Source: Bacteriovoracaceae bacterium
GTDB taxonomy: Bacteria; Bdellovibrionota; Bacteriovoracia; Bacteriovoracales; Bacteriovoracaceae
Assembly: GCA_023146355.1 (NCBI GenBank)
Contig: JAGLCH010000205.1
Span: 1 to 9,364 of the forward strand
Direction: 5' to 3'
Length of the DNA: 9,364 nt
This document shows positions 1 to 5,918 of this stretch, in pieces. Position 1 is the stretch's first letter. Each line of letters opens with the position of its first letter. The translations under genes were made by a program, and so were the position numbers. The notes below the pieces were generated by a model. It was not told where the DNA came from and searched no databases. It worked only from the letters and a program-made list of their open reading frames with translations.

Positions 1-360
1 GGAACATGGCCCTGTGCTAAGAAAATGATGAAGTTAAGCCGCAATATTAACTCATTACCCAGGATTTGTTTTACACCAACCGTTAAATCTCGCTTCGATG
101 TAAAGTTTCAGCCAGATGAGATGTGTTTATCTACTATTGAGTCGATCCATTTCTTTCTGTCAGAGTGGGAGAGAATGGGGCATGCTGTTTATGATAGCGC
201 GCACGATGGGCTTATCTATATCTTTGATAAGATGGTAGAGTTTCAAAAAGGATGTGCTCTTAATCCTGAACTTCCCTCCTATAGAAAGGGAAGATATAAA
301 GAGCACCACGAAAAGAAAAAGTCCAAGAAGTGGGACTCAAGAAAACTATTTTTTGATTAA
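1..360 (+). CDS. Hypothetical protein, probably truncated at its 5' end by the window edge
   Basis: I do not recognise this protein. The reading frame is open from the first base of the window (upstream residues read GTWPCAKK), and the first ATG pair, at 25 and 28, has no convincing ribosome binding site. The gene therefore probably begins outside the window. If it did start at 25 it would be 111 residues. No signal peptide or membrane segment is visible. The middle is mixed aromatic and charged sequence (FFLSEWERMGH, then IYIFDKMVEF). The C-terminus, from about residue 87 counted from the ATG at 25, is strongly basic (KGRYKEHHEKKKSKKW), as seen in nucleic-acid-binding tails or ribosome-associated proteins, but that is only a hint. 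Its stop codon is 8 bases from the next ATG, and the next gene's ribosome binding site overlaps the stop, so the two genes are probably co-transcribed and translationally coupled. Confidence 0.55.
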   Translation, partial: GTWPCAKKMMKLSRNINSLPRICFTPTVKSRFDVKFQPDEMCLSTIESIHFFLSEWERMGHAVYDSAHDGLIYIFDKMVEFQKGCALNPELPSYRKGRYKEHHEKKKSKKWDSRKLFFD

Positions 361-368
361 GGAAAATT

Positions 369-716
369 ATGGATCTCGTTGTTTATGGAATTCGCAGTTG
401 TGAAAAAATTAGAAAACTCAAAGAACTCTTTGAGAAGCACGAGGTTGAATTTGAATTCATTGACCTTCTCAAAAATCCTCCATCACTGGAAAAATTAGCA
501 GAATGGACCAATTACCTTGGGGAGCTACCAATTAATAAAAGGGGAGCTACCTATAAAAAAATGCGTAAGAAATTTGATAAACTTGAAGAGGATGAGCAAA
601 TAAAGCTGATGCTTAAGGATGTTGCTATTATTGAGCGTCCGATTATTGAATATGAAGGTGAGGTCGTGGGAATTGGCGGCAGGCCAGAGCGTATTTTTAA
701 GGTTCTATTTTCTTAG
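369..716 (+). CDS. ArsC/Spx/YffB-family thioredoxin-fold protein (arsenate reductase-like)
   Basis: This 115-residue protein has the full length and layout of the ArsC/Spx/YffB family. It opens with a beta strand and an active-site-like Cys11 (VYGIRSCEKIRK). The family signature INKRGATYKK lies at 55-64, followed by ERPII at 89-93 and GGRPERI at 103-109. Arg58, Arg90 and Arg105 fall where classical ArsC has its three substrate-binding arginines. There is only one cysteine, with no CxxC as in Spx, so a Spx-type disulfide switch is unlikely. The NRRGTTYRKL-like motif resembles YffB-type proteins, whose function is poorly known. A glutathione- or thiol-linked reductase role is possible, but arsenate reduction is not shown, and no arsenic-resistance genes are nearby. 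The start is supported by AAGGA at 359-363, five bases upstream. The last 20 bases overlap the end of the opposite-strand gene. Confidence 0.88.
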   Translation: MDLVVYGIRSCEKIRKLKELFEKHEVEFEFIDLLKNPPSLEKLAEWTNYLGELPINKRGATYKKMRKKFDKLEEDEQIKLMLKDVAIIERPIIEYEGEVVGIGGRPERIFKVLFS

Positions 717-1131
717 TCTCTTCTTTGAACAACGCCTGAGCTTTTTGTGCCATCAACTCTACAATTATTGGGAGGAGGTGGTAGATATCCCTAATCACCT
801 CTTCAGGGCAATCAATCAATTTGCGTTTTTTCTTTGCTAAGATATTTTCGAGAGAAAAGATAAACTTTTCTTCTTCTCCTTTTTCCCATCGTAGGCAATA
901 GAGATCGCGCGTATGTCCGTGAATACCAACTGGCGCCTTCTCACAACCTTCTTCAATCTCAGAAAGTAAGACATCAAAAGGTAGCAACACATTGTTATGG
1001 ATAAGTTCATCTTGGTAGAACTTGACTTCTCTGAGGTATTTGTTCTTTGTTATTTTCGAAACTTCAGCGTCAACAGGGTTGCTGTTCATTATTGAATTAA
1101 TCTTATCTTGAAGTTCATTTTTATTGCTCAT
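697..1131 (-). CDS. Hypothetical soluble protein, last gene of the histidine kinase operon
   Basis: This 144-residue protein is of unknown function and I recognise no family. It has no signal peptide and no membrane segment, so it is probably cytoplasmic. It is rich in charged residues. The middle (about residues 60-82) contains EEGCEKAPVGIHGHTRDLYC, with two cysteines (Cys63, Cys79) and two histidines (His71, His73). Those residues could bind metal, although the spacing matches no motif I know. A predicted helix follows at about 110-136. The start is supported by AGAGGA just upstream (1135-1140 on the opposite strand). The first 11 bases overlap the end of the secreted-protein gene, which implies translational coupling. 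The last 20 bases overlap the tail of the convergent ArsC-like gene. Position behind a histidine kinase suggests, but does not show, a signalling role. It has no receiver-domain features. Confidence 0.75.
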   Translation of the reverse strand: MSNKNELQDKINSIMNSNPVDAEVSKITKNKYLREVKFYQDELIHNNVLLPFDVLLSEIEEGCEKAPVGIHGHTRDLYCLRWEKGEEEKFIFSLENILAKKKRKLIDCPEEVIRDIYHLLPIIVELMAQKAQALFKEETKKIEP

Positions 1132-1939
1132 TGATCCTCTCTAGAAATTGCTTTAAAAGACGCAATTCCCTTTTTTCTTTCTTTATTTTCTTTTGAAGCG
1201 AAGCGACTGCTTTTTCATTTGGTGCTTTTTTCTTGTTTTCAAAACGAAGCTTTCTTCTAAGGTTTAAAATGATTTTTCTAGTTTTAAATATAAATCCCAT
1301 TACTGTGGGTTGTAAATTATTGTTAATTATAAAGTAGCTAATGGAGGACTTTTCGGGGGCACTGTATCGAAGTGGACAGCTTTCTTTTTGTTTGAATTTA
1401 AAACTTTTATAGTTCTTTCCACTTTTAAATTCTAACAGTCTGCTCGAACAGGATTCAAATATAACATTTGAAACTTTTGACTTCTCTTCATTATCAAAAA
1501 TAACGATCAATGATTTAGAGTCTTTTGGGATGTTTTGAGGAATGGACTTTTTGTCACCTCCACCTTTGAGGTCGCCAAAAAACATTGAGCGAATTTCGGA
1601 GTTAGAAATGAAAGATGAGAGATTATTAGAAATCGGTGGGGGAAGTAAATTTTTCGAATCAAAAAACAAAGCATAGGAGTAATTGTCTGCAATTGAGTGT
1701 ATTGCCATTGAGGGAATTCCCATGACGGAAATAGGAGCAGAGAGAAATCCATTAGTCTTAAATACAACAAGCTTGGCGCCCTTATATTCCTCAATTACTG
1801 CCGCTGGTCTCTCGTCGACCTTGAGGTTACCATTGTAGATCGTCTTTATTACTTTGGATTCTTCTGCTTTGAAAAAACTTCTCGTTCTGGCGAATCCTGA
1901 AACGCTAAGGAGTAGCAAGGTAAGTATTAGATACTTCAT
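1121..1939 (-). CDS. Secreted hypothetical protein with a basic C-terminal coiled coil
   Basis: This 272-residue protein of unknown function begins with a classical Sec signal peptide: Lys2, a hydrophobic core of leucines, then SGFA with likely cleavage after Ala17. There is no lipobox cysteine, so it should be periplasmic or exported rather than a lipoprotein. The mature part has alternating hydrophobic strands, including VVFKTNGFLSAPISV at about 58-72. Its only two cysteines (Cys164, Cys188) could form a disulfide. The C-terminus from about 219 to 272 is very rich in Lys, Arg and Leu and looks like a long helix or coiled coil (KKIKKEKRELRLLKQFLERI). Such a tail might bind the cell wall, nucleic acid or a partner. 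The start is backed by GGAG five bases upstream. It follows the histidine kinase gene by 13 bases and overlaps the next gene by 11, so the three form one operon. It might act as a periplasmic partner of the kinase, but this is inferred from position only. Confidence 0.8.
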   Translation of the reverse strand: MKYLILTLLLLSVSGFARTRSFFKAEESKVIKTIYNGNLKVDERPAAVIEEYKGAKLVVFKTNGFLSAPISVMGIPSMAIHSIADNYSYALFFDSKNLLPPPISNNLSSFISNSEIRSMFFGDLKGGGDKKSIPQNIPKDSKSLIVIFDNEEKSKVSNVIFESCSSRLLEFKSGKNYKSFKFKQKESCPLRYSAPEKSSISYFIINNNLQPTVMGFIFKTRKIILNLRRKLRFENKKKAPNEKAVASLQKKIKKEKRELRLLKQFLERINEQ

Positions 1940-1952
1940 TGATTCTCCGAGA

Positions 1953-3251
1953 TTAGCTAATCATACCTTTTTTGGGGAATGAAAAAAGGATAGCGCAGTT
2001 TTCATCTGATGTTCTTGCTGGACATATTTCAACATTACCTCCAAATTTTTCAATAATTTTCTTTGCAACAACAACCGCTAATACCGCCTCCTTCTCATGG
2101 AGACTCACAGCATTTACACTTGAAAGCATAGGAGAGGAAAAGATACTAAGCGCACTTGAACTTATTATCATCTTGATTCTCTTGTTTGATATCTTTAGAG
2201 AAATTGTAACTTCTTCGATTGCTTCGATGTGCTTAAATAACCCAATAGTTGTATTTAACATTGGCGAGATTGCACTTTTAAGCAGAAGGTTTTTATCCGC
2301 AGCAACATAGTAGTCAAAACTTTGATCGTAATCAAAGATAAGATTTATATTTGATTTACCGTGAAGCTTTTCAAATTCGATGGAAATAGCTTCAAGCAGG
2401 TCAATGAGACTTACTCTTGAAAGAGTGAAGTCAGAGTCCATTGCTTGCTGAGAAAGTCTAACTCCATTGATTAATCGCTCAATGTTATATGTTCTCTTTT
2501 TAATCTTTTCAAGAGGAGAACAAAATACAGTTTCTTGAAACTGCTTACGCAATTTATTACAGGCCAAATTGATAACAGTAACTTGGTTTGAAATATCATG
2601 GGTTAAGATTGAAATAAGGTGAGCATTTTCTTTAACCTTAGAATCGAGAACCTTGTGAGCGCGCTGTTCTAGTTTGTTGAGACTATCACCAATTGCGAGG
2701 TTAAAAATAATAAATAGTACAAGCGCAATGAGATCCCCTCTTAAAGTAAGCTCAGGCGAAAGCATATAATGCCACTCAATTGGAATGTAGGGTGAAAGTA
2801 TCCTTGCACCAATAACCATTGAAATTAAAAATCCTGTGAAGTAGATGTTTTGTTTTGTTGAGACATAGCGTGCCAATATAAGAGGGAATAGGGGAAGCCA
2901 TATATAGTTATTTAGAGTGATTTGCTCGCTTAGAGCTTGGTGCAAGAACAGGTCAATAATCATTGTAATAACGGAAATAACAAATGAGATTTTGGTGTTT
3001 CCGACGATTTTAGTGGACAGTAAATTTATAAGAAGTATTGCCGCTGCGACGCAGTTGATAACTGCAGCGAGAGGAATATTACTCATTAGGTTTAGAACTG
3101 ATGCTATAAAAAGATAAAGTACAACATAAGACGTATTCGTGAAATAGAAAGCAAAGCGTTTCGTTTGAACAGTGTCCCCCCGATCAATGGTGGGCATAAA
3201 ATATTGTTGTGTTTTACAAAGCAGTAGTCTTTTTAGTCTCATAAAGTCCAT
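1953..3251 (-). CDS. Membrane sensor histidine kinase with a degenerate ATP-binding domain
   Basis: This 432-residue protein has an N-terminal membrane domain with about six hydrophobic helices (roughly 33-54, 60-78, 87-106, 113-128, 135-152, 172-188). A short linker helix (about 190-210) leads to a HisKA-type dimerisation region with the H-box LTHDISNQVTVI; His218 is the expected phosphoacceptor, and Asp219 with Asn222 forms the DxxN pair linked to phosphatase activity in this family. The C-terminal HATPase-like domain (about 280-428) keeps an N-box-like Asn333 and the FGGNVEI strand near its end. It lacks recognisable G1 and G2 boxes: the expected DxGxG reads SSALS at 365-369, and the expected GLGLA reads VLAVV at 390-394. 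ATP binding is therefore doubtful. The sensor domain has no loop large enough to be a periplasmic domain. The ATG at 3251 has no clear ribosome binding site; Met4 is an alternative start. No response regulator gene is in this window. Confidence 0.85.
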   Translation of the reverse strand: MDFMRLKRLLLCKTQQYFMPTIDRGDTVQTKRFAFYFTNTSYVVLYLFIASVLNLMSNIPLAAVINCVAAAILLINLLSTKIVGNTKISFVISVITMIIDLFLHQALSEQITLNNYIWLPLFPLILARYVSTKQNIYFTGFLISMVIGARILSPYIPIEWHYMLSPELTLRGDLIALVLFIIFNLAIGDSLNKLEQRAHKVLDSKVKENAHLISILTHDISNQVTVINLACNKLRKQFQETVFCSPLEKIKKRTYNIERLINGVRLSQQAMDSDFTLSRVSLIDLLEAISIEFEKLHGKSNINLIFDYDQSFDYYVAADKNLLLKSAISPMLNTTIGLFKHIEAIEEVTISLKISNKRIKMIISSSALSIFSSPMLSSVNAVSLHEKEAVLAVVVAKKIIEKFGGNVEICPARTSDENCAILFSFPKKGMIS

Positions 3252-3280
3252 TTTGTTTAGTAATGATGTTTTAAAAGGTC

Positions 3281-3286
3281 ATTATA
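3281..3286 (-). promoter_or_regulatory. Candidate -10 box for the histidine kinase operon
   Basis: On the minus strand these bases read TATAAT, a perfect sigma-70 -10 consensus, 29 bases before the kinase start codon. This would give a leader of about 23 bases. The -35 region is weak: 17 bases upstream reads TAGAAA, while a good TTGATA lies 21 bases upstream, which is too far. A weak -35 element is typical of a promoter that needs an activator, but it is also typical of chance matches in AT-rich DNA. Confidence 0.4.
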
Positions 3287-3302
3287 GTGTTCATGTTACA
3301 CT
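3286..3302. repeat. Inverted repeat beside the kinase -10 box, possible operator
   Basis: AGTGT and ACACT form a perfect 5-base inverted repeat around a 7-base spacer. It overlaps the last base of the candidate -10 box and covers the spacer region of the kinase promoter. A dimeric regulator bound here would block or alter that promoter. The arms are short, so chance is a real alternative. Confidence 0.25.
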
Positions 3303-3381
3303 GTTTCTATCAATTAAAGACTATTTGATAACTTTGTAGGGATTAGAAATCTAAAATATACGACTCTGCATGGATTCATAG

Positions 3382-4221
3382 TTAAGACCGAAGTTTTTTA
3401 GAAATCAGAATTATTAAGTAAACAATAGATGCAGTTAGAATAATTACTGGCCCTGTGGGAAGATCCTGATAATAGCTTAGAAGTGTACCTACAGTAGTAA
3501 GAAATGCGCAGACTATAGTGGAGCCAATCATCATCTGCCACAATCTTAGCGTGTAGAAATTTGCGATGGCCGGAGGAAGTGTAAAGAGCGCCATAACAAG
3601 AATGATTCCTACAACTTTTATTAGGAGTACGATCACAATAGATGAAATAACAAGCATCGATATGTAGAGTAAGTTAGTATTCTGTCCTCTAATTTTTGAA
3701 AATTCCTCATCAAATGAAACTGCAAAAATCTTATTATAAAAAATTGCCACAAGGGAGATAATCACTAAACCAAGAACTCCCATATATAAAAGATCCAGGT
3801 CTGTAATTAAGAGAATATTTCCAAATAGATAATTCATAGGGTCGATATAGCCAGGTGTTTTAGCAATAAAAAGTAAACCAACTGCCATTCCAAAAGACCA
3901 AATTGCGCCCAATAGAGTGTCTAGACGCTCTCGGTAGTGAGTACGGATAATTCCAATTACTATTGCGCAAAGAACTGAGAAAATTAGTCCGCCACTGTAA
4001 GGTCCTATCCATGTGATTTTAGCAACAACATTGAGGTAGATACCAATACCAATTCCCCCCAGTGCTGAGTGGGCAATCGCTCCAATAAGATATGAAATTC
4101 TCTTAGTGACAATAATGCTTCCAACTGTACCAAAAGAAAGAGATGCAAGCAGTCCTGTGAGAAGTGTATTTAGAAGTATGGGGTTCTCTCCCGCTATAAG
4201 CTCGCTTATTATTTCAATCAT
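3382..4221 (-). CDS. znuB: Zinc ABC transporter, membrane permease ZnuB
   Basis: This is the integral-membrane subunit of an ABC-3 family metal importer, about 279 residues from the chosen start. It has roughly eight hydrophobic helices and the family landmarks in order: GTVGSIIVTKRISYLIGAIAH with SALGGIGIG near the end of the second helix, NYLFGNIL in mid-protein, AVSFDEEFSKIRG on the cytoplasmic side where the ATPase docks, and VGIILVMALFTLPPAIA in the later helices. The frame is open to an ATG at 4275, but I chose the ATG at 4221. It has GGGGA four bases upstream, and the alternative would overlap znuC by 62 bases and add residues not expected before the first helix. The chosen start overlaps the znuC stop by 8 bases, so translation is coupled. 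Substrate is inferred from ZnuA; the permease alone does not separate zinc from manganese. Confidence 0.9.
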   Translation of the reverse strand: MIEIISELIAGENPILLNTLLTGLLASLSFGTVGSIIVTKRISYLIGAIAHSALGGIGIGIYLNVVAKITWIGPYSGGLIFSVLCAIVIGIIRTHYRERLDTLLGAIWSFGMAVGLLFIAKTPGYIDPMNYLFGNILLITDLDLLYMGVLGLVIISLVAIFYNKIFAVSFDEEFSKIRGQNTNLLYISMLVISSIVIVLLIKVVGIILVMALFTLPPAIANFYTLRLWQMMIGSTIVCAFLTTVGTLLSYYQDLPTGPVIILTASIVYLIILISKKLRS

Positions 4222-4960
4222 TATGTCCCCGGGCACGCTTCCATTCATCATGATCAATTTTTCTAATGTTACCAAGTCTTAATTCATCAATAACGGTTTG
4301 AGGAATCTTGCAGGTATCGTGCACTGCGATCTGATTTTTGTGAATACAGATAACTTTATTTACTCGCTCTTGAGTGAAGTATAGATCATGGCTAACCATA
4401 ACAATGGGCAAATCTTCGTTTAGTTGTTTTAGGGTTTCAAATAATCTCTTTTCTGAATACTCGTCAATATTGGAGGTCGGTTCATCAAGTATAAGGAGCT
4501 GTGGGTTTGATACAAGGGATCGCCCAATCAAGGTGCGTTGCCGTTGGCCACCCGAAAGAGAAGAGAATGGGTCATCCATAAACTCTTTTAGTTCGATCTT
4601 TTCTAGAGTCTGATCGATCATGTATCGGTCTTCTTTGTTATAAAAGAATTTTTTTGATCTTAATCTTCCCGTTGCAATGACATCTCTAACTGTTGCCGGG
4701 AACTGGGGGTCGAACTGCATATGCTGAGGAGTGTAGCCAATTAGGCTGCGCCCTTTCTTCGGGGGTAGGCCAAATATTTTGATTTCGCCACTGGTGGGTT
4801 GAATCAGTCCGAGTAGCAGTTGGACGAGAGTGCTTTTGCCACTACCATTTCTTCCTACGATATAGGAAAAATCACCTCTTTCAATTGAGAAAGAAACATC
4901 GGTTAGGATATTTTTTTTACCATATGAGAAAGAGAGGTTTGATACTTCAATCGGGGTCAT
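4214..4960 (-). CDS. znuC: Zinc ABC transporter, ATP-binding protein ZnuC
   Basis: This 248-residue cytoplasmic ATPase powers the importer. All nucleotide-binding elements are present: Walker A GRNGSGKST at 36-44, the Q-loop glutamine at 79 (GYTPQ), the ABC signature LSGGQRQR at 135-142, Walker B LLILDEPTS at 155-163 with catalytic Glu160, and the H-loop His191 (VMVSHD). The N-terminal aromatic stacking residue (FSYG) is in place. Length and motif spacing are typical of metal-type ABC ATPases. Its ATG overlaps the znuA stop as ATGA (4957-4960), and its own end overlaps the znuB start, so the three genes form one translationally coupled operon. An A8 run lies at codons 16-18 (Lys-Lys-Asn), a mild slippage risk that is common in such AT-rich genes. 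Confidence 0.95.
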   Translation of the reverse strand: MTPIEVSNLSFSYGKKNILTDVSFSIERGDFSYIVGRNGSGKSTLVQLLLGLIQPTSGEIKIFGLPPKKGRSLIGYTPQHMQFDPQFPATVRDVIATGRLRSKKFFYNKEDRYMIDQTLEKIELKEFMDDPFSSLSGGQRQRTLIGRSLVSNPQLLILDEPTSNIDEYSEKRLFETLKQLNEDLPIVMVSHDLYFTQERVNKVICIHKNQIAVHDTCKIPQTVIDELRLGNIRKIDHDEWKRARGHND

Positions 4961-5799
4961 TTGAGGCCTGCACCTTTTACCATTAAGTCTGCAATAGCGA
5001 GCAGGTTATTTAAAACATTTTTTTTCATTACATTGTAAGGTATCGCTCCCCCCCCAAGTATATTTGTTATGGGAGCAATACTTTTAGGATCAAGTTGAGA
5101 GTCAATTAACACGCTAGTAATTCCATGGGCCTTTCCCTTTTTTATCATTTTGTTGAGTTGCCGAGGGGTAGGGGCTTTCCCGTCATATTCGACGGAGAGA
5201 AGTTTTACACCATAGGCATCGGCCAAATATTTAATTGAAGGATGATAAACCATAATGCTCTTGCATTTTCCAGGAGCTAATTTTATTTTTATTTTTTCTG
5301 CAATCAGATTGATTTTGTCTTGGAGTAGTAAGTGGTTTCTTGAAAATTCTTTTTTATATTTTGGAAAAGTTTTGCAAAGACCATTGTAGATATTTCTTGC
5401 AATGATTTTTAGATTGTCCGGAGTTGTCCACACATGTGGATCATCAGTCGAGTGATCTCCATGATGGTCATGATCACTAGTGCTATTTAAGAGTTCTAGG
5501 CCATTTTTCAATTCGATGATCTTTGTTTTTCCATCTTTTTTTATTGTTTGTTCAATTTTGCTCTCAAATGGGATATCGATTGAAAAGTAGACTTTTGCCT
5601 TAGATAGCTTAATAACCGTTCTTGGTGTGATGTTAAATGAGTGAGGGTTCTGGCCCTCCCCAAGGGCGGTCACTATTTGAACGCGCTCTCCCCCGATACT
5701 TTCAACTAAAAATGCGATAGGAGGTATTCCCACTCCAACAATTTCCTTAGCAAAAAGGGGAGTAGATAGGAGGAATAAGACTGTAATCAACGACTTCAT
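4957..5799 (-). CDS. znuA: Zinc ABC transporter, periplasmic binding protein ZnuA
   Basis: This 280-residue protein is the periplasmic solute-binding subunit of the cluster A-I metal importers. A Sec signal peptide ends at about Ala17 (TPLFA, then KE); there is no lipobox cysteine, as expected for a Gram-negative. Likely zinc ligands are His53 (QNPHSF), His122 (DDPHVW) and His186 (MVYHPS). Histidine rather than glutamate at the third site favours zinc over manganese. Just before His122 is a short His/Asp-rich loop at 108-122 (four histidines plus aspartates) of the kind that gathers zinc in ZnuA proteins. Asp233 (LIDSQ) lies in the C-terminal lobe. It is slightly short for the family but complete. 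The start has AGGA seven bases upstream. A G8 run encodes three glycines at 249-251. It is the first gene of the znuACB operon. A zinc-dependent repressor is the expected control, but I found no clear Zur box. Confidence 0.92.
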   Translation of the reverse strand: MKSLITVLFLLSTPLFAKEIVGVGIPPIAFLVESIGGERVQIVTALGEGQNPHSFNITPRTVIKLSKAKVYFSIDIPFESKIEQTIKKDGKTKIIELKNGLELLNSTSDHDHHGDHSTDDPHVWTTPDNLKIIARNIYNGLCKTFPKYKKEFSRNHLLLQDKINLIAEKIKIKLAPGKCKSIMVYHPSIKYLADAYGVKLLSVEYDGKAPTPRQLNKMIKKGKAHGITSVLIDSQLDPKSIAPITNILGGGAIPYNVMKKNVLNNLLAIADLMVKGAGLK

Positions 5800-5819
5800 A
5801 ATACTATCCTAGGCAGTAA

Positions 5820-5857
5820 AAGATAAAAATGCCTGTGGAGATTTATCCACAGGGCAT
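5820..5857 (-). terminator. Rho-independent terminator downstream of mtnP
   Basis: Read on the minus strand, CCTGTGGA and TCCACAGG form a perfect 8-base-pair stem around the 6-base loop TAAATC. The stem can extend through ATGC/GCAT if one C bulges out. It is followed by a T-rich tract (ATTTTTATCTTTT). It lies 62 bases past the mtnP stop and just before znuA, so it should end the aldolase-mtnA-mtnP transcript. The nearby znu promoter appears to overlap it. Confidence 0.8.
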
Positions 5858-5886
5858 ATGCTATTCATTTGGTCAGACTTTGTCAT
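5858..5886 (-). promoter_or_regulatory. Candidate sigma-70 promoter for znuACB
   Basis: On the minus strand, ATGACA (5881-5886, five of six bases matching TTGACA) and TAGCAT (5858-5863, four of six matching TATAAT) are separated by exactly 17 bases. Transcription would begin near 5850, inside the terminator hairpin, giving a leader of about 50 bases. A promoter is needed here because the hairpin would otherwise cut znuA off from upstream transcription, and the 20 bases between hairpin and ribosome binding site are too few for one. No Zur-type palindrome is obvious. Confidence 0.45.
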
Positions 5887-5918
5887 GGCCTATTAAACTA
5901 TAGAGATGTAGAGATTAT

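Noticed and set aside
619..840. A 73-codon plus-strand frame crossing the end of the ArsC-like gene.
   Set aside because: It overlaps two supported genes, has no ribosome binding site and encodes unlikely, Phe/Leu-rich sequence.
1972..2310. A 112-codon open frame on the plus strand inside the histidine kinase gene.
   Set aside because: It is the antisense shadow of a well-supported gene and has low-complexity hydrophobic sequence with no recognisable family.
3303..3381. A terminator between znuB and the kinase operon.
   Set aside because: Only a 4-base inverted repeat (GATT/AATC) and the AT-rich TATCAA/TTGATA pair are seen, with no GC stem and T-run. Read-through from znuB cannot be excluded.
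4222..4275. N-terminal extension of znuB to the ATG at 4275.
   Set aside because: It would overlap znuC by 62 bases and add non-hydrophobic residues. The ATG at 4221 has a GGGGA ribosome binding site and a normal 8-base overlap.
4911..5025. A8 runs in znuC (4911-4918) and znuA (5018-5025) as phase-variation tracts.
   Set aside because: Runs of this length are expected where Lys and Asn codons meet in an AT-rich genome.
5800..5918. A Zur box upstream of znuA.
   Set aside because: No palindrome of the known proteobacterial Zur type (AT-rich core flanked by GTTA/TAAC) was found. The only strong inverted repeat is the terminator stem.
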